The notes beneath the pieces are model-generated. The model searched no databases. It was not told the DNA's origin and saw only the letters and a program-made list of their open reading frames with translations. Of a stretch of DNA of 64,000 bases, positions 8,873 to 17,916 are shown one piece after another. The position numbers were made by a program, and so were the translations under genes. The first letter of the stretch is position 1. The number at the start of each line of letters is the position of its first letter. Source of the DNA: Burkholderiales bacterium JOSHI_001 (lineage in GTDB: Bacteria > Pseudomonadota > Gammaproteobacteria > Burkholderiales > Burkholderiaceae_C); NCBI GenBank assembly GCA_000244995.1, contig CM001438.1, forward strand, positions 1,046,921-1,110,920, read 5' to 3'.

Positions 8873-9799
8873 ATGAGCACCCCAAGACGCAAAGGCTGGA
8901 AGCTGGTCTGGGCCGACGAGTTCGACGGCCCAGGCGTCGACCCCAAGAAGTGGGACTTCGACATCGGCAACGGCTTCTACGACTACAAGAACCACGCCTG
9001 GGTGCCCGGCTGGGGCAACGAGGAGCTGCAGTACTACACCCGCGAACCCGAGAACGTGGTGGTGCGCGACAGCTGCCTGGTGATCCGCGCGGTGAAGGCG
9101 CCGCTGCACGGCTGTGGCTACACCTCGGCGCGCCTGAAGACCAAGGCGCGCGATGGGACGGTGCTGTTTGCCAAGCTCTATGGCCGCATCGAGTTCCGCG
9201 CCCAGGTGCCCTGGGGCAAGGGCCTGTGGCCGGCCCTGTGGATGCTGCCGGTGGACGACAAGTACGGCGGCTGGGCGGCGTCGGGGGAGATCGACCTGAT
9301 GGAGATCGTCGGTGAGAAGCCTGAAGAAGTGCTCAACAGCATCCACTTCGGCTCCAGCTACCCGAAGCGGACGCTGATCACCACCACCCACGCACTGTGC
9401 AAGGGCGCGAAAGCCAGCCTGGTGTCGGACTGGCACACCTATGCCGTGGAATGGGAGCCGGGCGAGATCCGCTTCTTTGTGGACGAGGTGCAGACCTGCA
9501 CCTACCGCCACTGGTGGAGCTGCAGCAAGTTGCGCCAAGGGGCCGGCGTCGAAGCGAAGAAGGAGGCCGACCTGAACCCTTGGCCCGCGCCCTTCGACCA
9601 GCCCTTCTACCTGGTGATGAACGTGGCCGTCGGCGGCAACTTCCCCGGCGCACCGAACGACCAGACCCGCTTCCCCGCCGAACTGGTGATCGACTACGTG
9701 CGCGTGTACGACAAGGTCGGCGGCTACGGCCCGCCGACAGCCCGCGGGCCGGGTGTCATGCCCTGGCAGAAGGGCCACGTCAGCGAGCGGCGCAACTGA
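8873..9799 (+). CDS. Family GH16 beta-1,3(4)-glucanase, no signal peptide
   Basis: A 308-residue laminarinase-type endo-glucanase. The jelly-roll domain opens with WKLVWADEFDG and carries the retaining catalytic motif EIDLME, with nucleophile Glu139, Asp141 and acid/base Glu144. The C-terminal FYLVMNVAVGGNFPG and VIDYVRVYD strands are typical of bacterial GH16 laminarinases. The ATG directly precedes the domain, so no export signal is present; the frame is open further upstream but only inside the GH1 gene. A cytoplasmic endo-glucanase implies that rather long oligosaccharides are imported. It sits 7 bp after GH1 and 10 bp before GH17. Confidence 0.92.
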   Translation: MSTPRRKGWKLVWADEFDGPGVDPKKWDFDIGNGFYDYKNHAWVPGWGNEELQYYTREPENVVVRDSCLVIRAVKAPLHGCGYTSARLKTKARDGTVLFAKLYGRIEFRAQVPWGKGLWPALWMLPVDDKYGGWAASGEIDLMEIVGEKPEEVLNSIHFGSSYPKRTLITTTHALCKGAKASLVSDWHTYAVEWEPGEIRFFVDEVQTCTYRHWWSCSKLRQGAGVEAKKEADLNPWPAPFDQPFYLVMNVAVGGNFPGAPNDQTRFPAELVIDYVRVYDKVGGYGPPTARGPGVMPWQKGHVSERRN

Positions 9800-9809
9800 G
9801 GACAGCCCC

Positions 9810-10793
9810 ATGAGCAACGACGCCAAAGTCCCCGCCCGATCACCGTCGGCGCCACCACAGGCCGCGTTCGCGCCCGGTGGCTCGTCGGGCAGCGCGCCAG
9901 GCACAGGCACCACGGCCGCCAGCACGCCCAGCGTGGCCCCGCCACCCAGGCTGTCGCACGATGAGCGCGCCGCGCTGCGCGATGAGTTCCGCGCCGTGCT
10001 CGGCGGCGGCGTGCACGGCCTGTGCTTCAGCCCCTACCTGGAAGGGCAATCGCCCGGCGCGCAGGTCAGTGCGGCGCAGATCCGCGCGCGGCTCGAGGTC
10101 ATCCGCCCGCACACCGCCTGGATCCGCAGCTTCTCCTGCACCGACGGCCATGAACAGACGCCGGCCATCGCCAAGGCCATGGGCATGAAGACCCTGGTGG
10201 GCGCCTGGCTGGGCACCGACGCCGCGATCAACGAGCGCGAGATCGCGGGCGTGATCGCCGTGGCCCAGGCCGGCCATGCCGACATCGTGGCCGTGGGCAA
10301 CGAGGTGCTGTTGCGCGAGGACATGGGCGAGGACGAGTTGATTGCGCAGATCGAACGCGTGAAAGACCAGCTGCCCGGCGTGCCGGTGGGCTATGTCGAT
10401 GCCTACTACCTGTTCGAGAAGCACCCGCGCGTCACGGCGGCCTGCGACGTGGTGATGGCCAATTGCTACCCCTTCTGGGAGGCCTGCCCGCGCGAGCAGG
10501 CACTGGCCTACATGCAAAGCATGATGCAGCGCACGCGCGCCGCCGCACCCGGCAAGCGCGTGCTGATCAGCGAGACCGGCTGGCCCGACCAGGGCAGCCC
10601 CTTCCACGGCGCCATTCCGTCGGAGGAAGGTGCGATGCGCTACTTCATCGACACCGTGCGCTGGGCGCGCGAGGAAGACATCGAGCTCTTCTACTTCGCC
10701 GCCTTCGACGAAGCCTGGAAGGTGGGCGCCGAGGGCGATGTGGGCGCCTACTGGGGCCTGTGGGACAAGGACGCCCAAGCCAAGTTCACCTGA
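9810..10793 (+). CDS. Family GH17 beta-1,3-glucanase/transglucosylase
   Basis: A 327-residue protein. Residues 1-50 are a Pro/Ala/Ser/Gly-rich low-complexity tail, followed by a GH17 barrel with GLCFSPYLEG, the acid/base motif VGNEVLL (Glu165) and the nucleophile motif ISETGWP (Glu255). GH17 enzymes hydrolyse or transfer beta-1,3-glucan chains. No signal peptide is seen, so it probably acts in the cytoplasm on imported oligosaccharides. Start chosen at MSNDAK, 10 bp after the GH16 stop; the longer frame lies inside GH16. Its tandem GH17 neighbour differs clearly in sequence, which suggests a different bond or chain-length preference. Confidence 0.9.
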   Translation: MSNDAKVPARSPSAPPQAAFAPGGSSGSAPGTGTTAASTPSVAPPPRLSHDERAALRDEFRAVLGGGVHGLCFSPYLEGQSPGAQVSAAQIRARLEVIRPHTAWIRSFSCTDGHEQTPAIAKAMGMKTLVGAWLGTDAAINEREIAGVIAVAQAGHADIVAVGNEVLLREDMGEDELIAQIERVKDQLPGVPVGYVDAYYLFEKHPRVTAACDVVMANCYPFWEACPREQALAYMQSMMQRTRAAAPGKRVLISETGWPDQGSPFHGAIPSEEGAMRYFIDTVRWAREEDIELFYFAAFDEAWKVGAEGDVGAYWGLWDKDAQAKFT

Positions 10794-10800
10794 CCTCAAG

Positions 10801-11736
10801 ATGCTGACGCTTCCCCAAGGCAGGGCCATCTGCTACTCCGGCTACCGCGAGGGCCAGGACCCGAACCAGAAGCTCTACCCCTCGCTGGCCGAGATCCGCG
10901 AGGACCTGCACCTGCTGGCCCGGCATTGGCAGCTGCTGCGGCTTTACGACTGCAGCCTGCACGCAGAGCGTGTGCTGCAGGTGATCCACGAAGACCGCCT
11001 GCCCTTTCGGGTGATGCTCGGCGCCTACCTCGGCGCCGAGGTGAACAACCCCGGCTGCCCCTGGGGCGGCACCTGCACCGAAGGGCAGCTTGTGGCCAAC
11101 CGGCACGAGAACGGGGTCGAGCTGGATCGATTGATCGCGCTGGCCCGGCAGCACGAGGACACCGTCTTCTCGGTGGCCGTGGGCAACGAAGCCACCGTGG
11201 ACTGGACCGACCACCTCGTCCCGGTGCAGAACATGATCGAGCATGTGCGACGCGTCAAGGCCGCGGTGAGGCAGCCGGTCACCTTCTGCGAGAACTACGT
11301 GCCCTGGCAGCACAAGCTGCGCGACCTGGTGCCCGAGCTCGACTTCATCTCGCTGCACAGCTACCCGGTGTGGGAGTACAAGCCCATCCACGAGGCGCTG
11401 GCCTACACCCAGGCCAATGTGGCCAGCGTGGCCGAGCGCTGGCCCGGCAAACCCATCGTCATCACCGAGGCCGGCTGGTGCACGGCCAGCAATGGCCGCG
11501 GCATGCACGCCGAACACGCGGTGCAGGAATTGCAGGCGATTTACTACCGGGACCTGATGGCCTGGACGCGCCAGGCCCAGCTGCTGTGCTTCGTCTTCGA
11601 GGCCTTCGACGAACCCTGGAAGGGATCGCCCGACCCGCTGGAGCCTGAGAAGCACTGGGGCCTGTTCACCGTGTACCGCAGGCCCAAGCTGGTGATGCAG
11701 GCGCTCTACCCCGAACGGTTGGCGGCGTCGGCCTGA
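10801..11736 (+). CDS. Family GH17 beta-glucanase/transglucosylase, second copy
   Basis: A 311-residue GH17 barrel without signal peptide. The acid/base motif is VGNEATVDW (Glu130) and the nucleophile motif is ITEAGWC (Glu223); FEAFDEPWKG and HWGLF mark the last strands. It starts 7 bp after the preceding GH17 stop, so it is the last gene of the operon. Its motifs resemble the lipid-anchored GH17 encoded at 17917 (SIGNETQVDF, FVAFDEPWKQ) more than its immediate neighbour. Whether it hydrolyses or transglycosylates cannot be told from sequence. Confidence 0.9.
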   Translation: MLTLPQGRAICYSGYREGQDPNQKLYPSLAEIREDLHLLARHWQLLRLYDCSLHAERVLQVIHEDRLPFRVMLGAYLGAEVNNPGCPWGGTCTEGQLVANRHENGVELDRLIALARQHEDTVFSVAVGNEATVDWTDHLVPVQNMIEHVRRVKAAVRQPVTFCENYVPWQHKLRDLVPELDFISLHSYPVWEYKPIHEALAYTQANVASVAERWPGKPIVITEAGWCTASNGRGMHAEHAVQELQAIYYRDLMAWTRQAQLLCFVFEAFDEPWKGSPDPLEPEKHWGLFTVYRRPKLVMQALYPERLAASA

Positions 11737-11797
11737 CCCCCTCCGACGCCCCCGCAGCGCAGGCCGGGCCCGGCGCTTTGGGATCCAGCAGGACGGG

Positions 11798-13219
11798 CTA
11801 CACGCCCTTGCGGCGCCGCTCCAGCTCGGCATTCACCTCGACGGCGCGCGCCTCGTCCAGGTCGTAGTCGCGCATGAACCACATGGCCAGCAGCGTGCCG
11901 CAGATGGGCACGCCGGAATAGAACAGGCGCAGGCCGTCCACGGCGCCTGCGGGCTGAACGGCTGCGCCCGGCGTGAAGGCGACGAAGGCCATGATGGCCC
12001 CGCTGAGCAGGCCCGCCACGGCAAAGCCGAGCTTGACCATCCACCAGTAGATCGCGCCGAAGATGCCTTCGCGCCGCTTGCCGGTGGCCAATTCGTCCAG
12101 GTCGCACACGTCGGCCGTCATCGACATCATCAGCGTGAACAGGCCACCGATGCCGAAGGAAAAGAAGGGCAGCGCGAACATGAACATCCAGGGCTTGCCA
12201 GGCACCATCAGCAGCCACAGCAGGATGTAGCCCAGGATCGACACGCCCTGCGACAGCATGAAGGCTTTCTTCTTGCCCAGCTGGCGCGACATCCAGGCCA
12301 CGGTGGGAATGACCGCGAAGGTGGTGATCAGCGCGCCGATGCTGCCGAACAGCGTGGGCCAGATGCCGGCGGCCGCCGTGTTGCCGTTGAAGAGGTGGTA
12401 GACGACGATGAAGAAGGAGAACGCCGCCACCGTGTTGAAGGCGTTGAAGATCAGGAAGGTGGCAATGCACAGCTTTCGGAAGGGCACGCAGCCGAAGGCT
12501 TCCTTGAAGCCGGCCAGCAGTTCCTTGAAGCCCGTGCCGATGTTCGCCAGGGTCAGCGGGACGAGGTGCGTGTCGTCCTGGGTCGATCGGCTGGGCAGGA
12601 ACAGGGCCGGCACCATGGCCAGCAGCATGCACGCCACGCCGACCCAGACCGACAGGGTGCGCGCGGCCGTGTCGGCGTTCGGGAACCACTGGGGGTCGTA
12701 CATCACCACCCAGAACCAGGGTGCGATCACCCAGGCCCACTGGCCGATCCACTGGGCCACGGCCATGATGCTGGTGCGCTCGTGGAAGTCGTCGCTCATC
12801 TCGTAGCCCATGGCCACGTAGGGAATGCTGAAGACGGTCAGCCCGGTGAAGAACACCAGGGACCAGAACAGGAAGTAGGCAAAGTTGTAGGGGATGCCAT
12901 CGGCCCGGTACAGCTGCCACATCGCCACGAAGCCGATGCCCAGCATGATCGCGCCGATGAAAACGTACTGCCGGCGCCGGCCCCACTTCGACCGCGTGTT
13001 GTCGGAGATGAAGCCCATGATCGGGTCCAGGACCGCGTCATAGGCCCGCGGCAGGAAGAACAGGATGCCCCACATCCAGGTCGGGAAGCCCATGTCCTGC
13101 ACCAGCACGACCATGAAGATGCCCAGCGCCGCCGGGAACATCTGGTTGGCCAGCATGCCCAGGCCGAAGGCGACCTTCTGACCGAACGGGACCTTGCGGC
13201 TGGAAACGGTGGCGGACAT
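11798..13219 (-). CDS. GPH-family sugar:cation symporter
   Basis: A 473-residue inner-membrane transporter of the glycoside-pentoside-hexuronide branch of the major facilitator superfamily, with about 12 hydrophobic segments. Family marks are the first helix KVAFGLGMLANQMFP, the loop motif YDAVLDPIMGFISDNTRSKWGRRR and GYEMSDDFHERT. It probably imports beta-glucosides or beta-glucan oligosaccharides with a cation. It is the last gene of the minus-strand operon, 23 bp after the phosphorylase-like gene. A GAGAGAGAC purine tract precedes the ATG. Confidence 0.9.
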   Translation of the reverse strand: MSATVSSRKVPFGQKVAFGLGMLANQMFPAALGIFMVVLVQDMGFPTWMWGILFFLPRAYDAVLDPIMGFISDNTRSKWGRRRQYVFIGAIMLGIGFVAMWQLYRADGIPYNFAYFLFWSLVFFTGLTVFSIPYVAMGYEMSDDFHERTSIMAVAQWIGQWAWVIAPWFWVVMYDPQWFPNADTAARTLSVWVGVACMLLAMVPALFLPSRSTQDDTHLVPLTLANIGTGFKELLAGFKEAFGCVPFRKLCIATFLIFNAFNTVAAFSFFIVVYHLFNGNTAAAGIWPTLFGSIGALITTFAVIPTVAWMSRQLGKKKAFMLSQGVSILGYILLWLLMVPGKPWMFMFALPFFSFGIGGLFTLMMSMTADVCDLDELATGKRREGIFGAIYWWMVKLGFAVAGLLSGAIMAFVAFTPGAAVQPAGAVDGLRLFYSGVPICGTLLAMWFMRDYDLDEARAVEVNAELERRRKGV

Positions 13220-13242
13220 GGTGTGTGTCTCTCTCGTTCGAT

Positions 13243-16200
13243 TTATCGGACTTCGGGCGCGACGTCAATTTCGACGGCCTCGACGCCCATCGGGTCGAAG
13301 CGCGCCTGCGGATGTTCGACCCAGCCTTGCGCGGCGAGCGTGCGAACGCGGGTGCGCACGCCGTGGCGGATGCGGTAGGGCACACGGGCCAGCGTGAAGC
13401 ACAAGGCGCCGTCGGCCGGGACCTCGGCCCGATCGAGCAGCACCGGGTCAAAGCGGACCAGGCCGGCTTCGAAGCGCAGGCCCAGTTCGCCCCAGCGCGT
13501 GAGGATCTCTTCCTTCACCTGCCCGGTCATGCCGGGCTGCTGCGCGCCGCCTTCGGCCGCGGTGTGGCTGTAGGGGTCGGCCGGGAAGGCGCCCCACTCG
13601 GCGGGGCTCTTGCGGTAGCCCAGACCATCGCGCACGCGTTGGTAGTGCGCCACCAGCGCCGGCAGTTCGGGGGCCGCGGCGTCCGAGGCTTCGAACACGC
13701 GCTCCTGCACCGCCAGCAGCAGTTTGGCCACCATGTGCCAGTAGATGCAGCCCAGGCCCTCGTACGCGAACATGGTGCCCGAGCGGCCGGTGAAGGCGTG
13801 GTGCTGGAGCAGGCGTTCGTAGGCCGCGGCCAGCGGTGCGAGCGCCTCGGCGCCCAGGTCGCGCCCTGCGGCTTCCAGGTCGCCCCGGTTGGACAGTGCA
13901 GGCGCGAATCGCACCACGCCGTCGCTCTGGCTTTGCAGCAGGTCGGTGCGGTCCGCAGACAGCAGGGTTTGCACGATCGGCAGGGCCAGTGCTTCGTCGT
14001 CCAGCCGGTTGCGTTCCAGGAAGCCCGGCAGGGGGCGGTCGGGGTAGAGCATGAAACTGCGACGCCGCGGGTCGAACAGGTCGCTCGCGAACAGGGCATC
14101 GAGCAGGCGCACCGCGTCGGGCAGTGTCAGCCAGCCGCAGGACAGCAGCGCGACCTGCACTTCCAGCATCAGGTACAGCCGGCTCAGCTCGGCGCGGCCG
14201 GGCTTCGAGAAATCGACCAGGTTGTAGCCGTGGAACAGCCCATCGCCGCGGTGGTTGCGTTCCAGCGTGGCGTCTGTGAGCGGCAGCAGGTCCTGCGCCA
14301 GCCCGGCCAGCAGGCCGGCAGGGGCGCGCGCCGGCGTGCGGCCGGCCGCACCCCGGTAGGCCTGGGCGCGCCAGACGTCGAGCAAGGCACCAGCGCGGTC
14401 CACGAAGGCTCGGCGCGCAGCCGGATCGTCCGCCGCGGACGCGGGCGTGCTGCGCACCAGTTCGCCCAGGCCGGTGAGCGCCGCGAGCGTGGCTTGCGAA
14501 AGCGAGAAGGCGCGCTGCGCGGCCGGCAAGGCACCGATGAACCCGAGCAGGCGCCGCAGGTGCGCGAGGGTGACGATGGACAGGCCGTTGCCGACCAGCG
14601 CGTTGTTGGCGTCGTTCCACTCCGGCCGCTGCGTGTGCAGCCACAGCCCGCCGCCGGGCACCAGGCTGCCCGCTTTGGCCAGCACGATGATGGCCAGCTT
14701 CTCGGCCAGCGTGGCCAGAACCGGGTGGTCGTCCTCGTCGCACAACATCAGCCCGTCGGCGCCGATGCGCGCCGCGCGAGCGTGTGCACGCGCATGCGCC
14801 TCGTCGTCGAAGCGGATCGTGGACTTGGGGTTCGCGGTCTGCTCGGCATGGGCTTTCAGCCGGTAGGGCACATCGGCAAAGCTGAACAGCGCGCGATCCC
14901 ACAGGTCGGACAGCAGCTCGGGCTCGCGCGCCTGCGCGGCCTCCAGCAGGCGCAGCAGGTAGATCACGGGGTGGTCGCCCCAGTAGCCGATGTTGCTCCA
15001 GGGGTTCTCGGGCTCGATGACTTCCCAGTCGATGCCACTGCGGCCGATGCGGTAGGGGTTGTAGCCGTCGGGCGTCATCGCGCCGAGGAAGGCTTCGATC
15101 ATCGAAGCGGCGTAGGCGGGCTCGCTCGCCAGCAGCGCCTCCCAGTTCTGGAAGATGTCGCGCCAGTTGCCCTCGTGCTTGAGCACCCGCTCACCGCTGT
15201 TGTCGCGCACGCGGATGGAGAACTTGTTCCAGGGCCGGCTGGGGTCGCCGTGGCGGCGGCTGAAGGTCAGCGGCAGGTAGCCCAGCACGACGCGCTCGCC
15301 TTGCGCGCCTGCGACCCTGCGGGCGTCAGAAAGCGCTTGCGCACGCTCGATGCGCGGCGGCCAGGCGTCCATGGTCGCGGCCAGCCGCTCGGCGGTGGGT
15401 CGGTGGCGCTGGGCCACGAAGGCGCGCAGGTCGTCGCGGTGAAAGCGGGTGCCGTCGGCGAACACGCCGCCGCGCATGATGTTGAACAGCACATTGCTGC
15501 GGTGGTGGGCGGCCGCCATCGGATCGCCCGATTGCTGCAGCCCATCGGCGCGCGCCAGCAACTCGTCCACGCCGGCGGTGTTGGCGGCGATGGCGGCGCG
15601 GATCTCGGCCGGCGTGCCGCCGTCGGCGTCCAGCCTGCGCACCAGTTCCGCCACCTGCACCTGCGAGCGCGGCGAGTCGATGACCTGGTGCCACTCGAGG
15701 CCCTGCGCATGGACGGTGGCCTGGAAGTGGACGAGGAAGGCGCCCTTGCGCCCACGGGTCAAGGTCTCGGCCTCCAATGGTTCGCCGCGGCAGAAGTTTC
15801 GCAGCTGGTGATCCGACAGCAAGGTTTGCGCCGAGGCGGGCACACCGGCGTGCCAGGCCACCAGCGCTTCGAAAGACTCCTTGGGCTCGGCACGGTCCCA
15901 GATGCGGGCGTACAGCGCGTACAGGCCCAGGCGGCCGCCGGCGGCTGCCTCGTTCCACTTGTAGGCGTCGGTCAGGCTGCTCATCGTGGTGGCGTGCGCG
16001 ACGCTGACGCCTGGCGGCACGAGGTTGAGCACGCCGTCGAGCACCTGCACCGGCACGTCGGCCGACGCCACGCGCAGCCGCGCCGTGCGCACCAGGCCCA
16101 GTCCCGCAGCGCTGGACCATTCGTGCTCGAAGCTCAGGCGGCCCGATGCGTGTTCCTCGCGAAAGCGCAGGCGCGTGCCGGACAGGTTCTTCCACACCGA

Positions 16201-16512
16201 GCGGGTGCCACCGCCGCCCTCCAGGCGCGGCGCGAAGGGCTGCCACAACACGGTGCCCTCGCCATCGCCGAAACGAATCCAGGTGCGCGGGCCGGTGTGC
16301 TCCCAGCGCTGGTGGATGCGGTCCACGGTTTCGTAGGGGAAGAAGGCGCCCTCGGCGTCGCGGCGGCCGGCGGCCAGGGAACCCGCGGTGGAGACGAAGG
16401 CCCAGACGTCGCTGTCACTGGCCAGCGCCACGAAGAAGGCTTGCGCCTGGTCGATGCCATCGATGCGGTACCAGGTCTGACCATCGTCGTCGTCGATGAA
16501 GCGGCCTTGCAT
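13243..16512 (-). CDS. Putative beta-1,3-glucan phosphorylase (GH149-like)
   Basis: A large 1089-residue cytoplasmic protein. Residues 1-300 look like the beta-sandwich domain of GH94-clan phosphorylases, and the middle shows a dense block (WNKFSIRVRDNSGERVLKHE, GNWRDIFQNWEAL, MTPDGYNPYRI, WSNIGYWGDHP) like an (alpha/alpha)6 catalytic barrel. I recall similar blocks in GH149 beta-1,3-oligoglucan phosphorylases; GH161 is the alternative. The reaction would be phosphorolysis to glucose 1-phosphate. The start is set by the coupled TGATG overlap with the GH30 stop; a frame 25 codons longer lies inside GH30. The family call rests on memory, size and context. Confidence 0.6.
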   Translation of the reverse strand: MQGRFIDDDDGQTWYRIDGIDQAQAFFVALASDSDVWAFVSTAGSLAAGRRDAEGAFFPYETVDRIHQRWEHTGPRTWIRFGDGEGTVLWQPFAPRLEGGGGTRSVWKNLSGTRLRFREEHASGRLSFEHEWSSAAGLGLVRTARLRVASADVPVQVLDGVLNLVPPGVSVAHATTMSSLTDAYKWNEAAAGGRLGLYALYARIWDRAEPKESFEALVAWHAGVPASAQTLLSDHQLRNFCRGEPLEAETLTRGRKGAFLVHFQATVHAQGLEWHQVIDSPRSQVQVAELVRRLDADGGTPAEIRAAIAANTAGVDELLARADGLQQSGDPMAAAHHRSNVLFNIMRGGVFADGTRFHRDDLRAFVAQRHRPTAERLAATMDAWPPRIERAQALSDARRVAGAQGERVVLGYLPLTFSRRHGDPSRPWNKFSIRVRDNSGERVLKHEGNWRDIFQNWEALLASEPAYAASMIEAFLGAMTPDGYNPYRIGRSGIDWEVIEPENPWSNIGYWGDHPVIYLLRLLEAAQAREPELLSDLWDRALFSFADVPYRLKAHAEQTANPKSTIRFDDEAHARAHARAARIGADGLMLCDEDDHPVLATLAEKLAIIVLAKAGSLVPGGGLWLHTQRPEWNDANNALVGNGLSIVTLAHLRRLLGFIGALPAAQRAFSLSQATLAALTGLGELVRSTPASAADDPAARRAFVDRAGALLDVWRAQAYRGAAGRTPARAPAGLLAGLAQDLLPLTDATLERNHRGDGLFHGYNLVDFSKPGRAELSRLYLMLEVQVALLSCGWLTLPDAVRLLDALFASDLFDPRRRSFMLYPDRPLPGFLERNRLDDEALALPIVQTLLSADRTDLLQSQSDGVVRFAPALSNRGDLEAAGRDLGAEALAPLAAAYERLLQHHAFTGRSGTMFAYEGLGCIYWHMVAKLLLAVQERVFEASDAAAPELPALVAHYQRVRDGLGYRKSPAEWGAFPADPYSHTAAEGGAQQPGMTGQVKEEILTRWGELGLRFEAGLVRFDPVLLDRAEVPADGALCFTLARVPYRIRHGVRTRVRTLAAQGWVEHPQARFDPMGVEAVEIDVAPEVR

Positions 16513-17879
16513 CACGCGGCTTCCAGCAAAAAGGTGGCGATCGATCGCGGCGGTAGCTCGATGGCGGTGCATCGATCGCCGATGCACAGTGCGAAGCCCA
16601 AGGCGTGGTCCTGTGGGTGGCTGGCCACGACCGCCAGCGTGCCGTCGGGGTTGACGAAGGCCGTCGTGGCCATCGCCTGGCCAGCGTCGGTCAGCACATG
16701 CCGTGCGCCCGGCCGGATGAAACGCGCGAAGTGGCCCAGCACCCAGTAGGCGCCCTGGTGCATCAGCGTGCCGCGCGCGGTGTCGGCCAAGATCGGGGCA
16801 CTGCAGAAATTGCCCACGTGGTTGGGCCCGCCGCGTTCGTCCAGCAGCAGGTTCCAGTCGATCCAGCCCACGGTCCAGCGGTTCAGGTCGGCGATGATGT
16901 TGCGCGCGTAGCGTTCCCCCACCGCCCAGGACCCGAGGGGGTCGGCGTGCGGCCCACCTTCCTGGCAGCCTTCGGTGAACATCAGCTGCTTGTCGGGCCA
17001 GGCGTCATGAAGCTGCTGCACCTGGTCGAAATCCTCGGGGCCGTACCAGTGGAAGCCGGTGCCCCAGACGTAGGCGGCGGCCTCGGGGTCGGCATAGACC
17101 ACGCTGGCACGCTGGACCATCAGGTCGCGGTTGTGGTCCCAGACCAGGATCTTCACGCCACCCAGGCCGGCGTCGCGCAGCGCGGGGCCCAGGTGGTCAC
17201 GCACGAAGTCGCGCTCTTCCTCGGCGCTGTACAGGCAGGAGTCCCAGCGCTGGTGTGCCGCCGGTTCGTTCTGCACCGAAACGCCCCAGATGGGCACGCC
17301 TTCGGCCTGGTAGGCACGGATGAAGCGCACGAAGCATTGCGCCCAGGCGGCGCGGCACTCGGGCCGCAGGCGACCGCCGTCGGCCATGCGGCCGTTGGTC
17401 TTCATCCAGGCCGGCGGGCTCCAGGGCGAGGCCAGCAGTTGCAGCGGACGCCCGACCACGCGCTGCGCCGCGTGGATGAAGGGCAGCAGGGCGCAGCGGT
17501 CGCGCTCGATGCTGAAGCTGGCCAGCGCGAAGTCGTCAGCCTGCTCGACGTGGGCGTAGTGGCCGAGCGCGAAGTCGCAGGAGTTGATGTGCACCCGGCC
17601 CAGCGTGTAGCCGTGGCCTTGCACGGGGTCGAAGTAATCGCGCAGCAGTTGCTCGCGAGCCGTCTCGGGCAGGTCCTGCCACACCGTGGCCGCCGCCTCG
17701 GTGAAAGCCCCCCCGAAGCCCAGATGGCTCTGGAAGGCCTGCTCGGGGTGGACCACCAGCTTCGGCAGGGGGGCCTGGCCCTGGCCCTCGGTGGAATGCA
17801 AGGGCAAGGGCTGGTCCGCCAGGCACAGACCGCTGTCGCGTGCGCTGAGGACAAAGCGTGTGAGTGCCAATGAAGTCAT
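16512..17879 (-). CDS. Family GH30 beta-glucanase, probably beta-1,6-active
   Basis: A 455-residue retaining glycosidase of the GH30 family. The barrel carries GFGGAFTEAAA (residues 54-64), the acid/base motif VQNEP (Glu205) and the nucleophile motif MFTEGC (Glu303), with WNLLLDERGGPNH late in the barrel and a short C-terminal beta-domain. In a beta-1,3-glucan locus the most useful activity is beta-1,6 cleavage of branches, as in GH30 endo-beta-1,6-glucanases; a beta-glucosidase/glucosylceramidase subfamily is the alternative. The start MTSLALTRF avoids an extension that overlaps the GH17 gene. No signal peptide. The stop overlaps the next start by one base. Confidence 0.85.
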   Translation of the reverse strand: MTSLALTRFVLSARDSGLCLADQPLPLHSTEGQGQAPLPKLVVHPEQAFQSHLGFGGAFTEAAATVWQDLPETAREQLLRDYFDPVQGHGYTLGRVHINSCDFALGHYAHVEQADDFALASFSIERDRCALLPFIHAAQRVVGRPLQLLASPWSPPAWMKTNGRMADGGRLRPECRAAWAQCFVRFIRAYQAEGVPIWGVSVQNEPAAHQRWDSCLYSAEEERDFVRDHLGPALRDAGLGGVKILVWDHNRDLMVQRASVVYADPEAAAYVWGTGFHWYGPEDFDQVQQLHDAWPDKQLMFTEGCQEGGPHADPLGSWAVGERYARNIIADLNRWTVGWIDWNLLLDERGGPNHVGNFCSAPILADTARGTLMHQGAYWVLGHFARFIRPGARHVLTDAGQAMATTAFVNPDGTLAVVASHPQDHALGFALCIGDRCTAIELPPRSIATFLLEAA

Positions 17880-17916
17880 TGCCGAAGCGACAGGCGCCTC
17901 GCGGCGCCCGTGCGCC

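Noticed and set aside
15329..15342. AGAAAGCGCTTGCG resembling the LacI operator
   Set aside because: Imperfect palindrome inside the phosphorylase coding sequence and far from any promoter; likely chance.
13225..16749. 1174-codon open frame on the plus strand
   Set aside because: It is the shadow of the phosphorylase-like gene; the composition is Gln/Arg/Gly/Val/His-rich, as expected for antisense of a high-GC gene.
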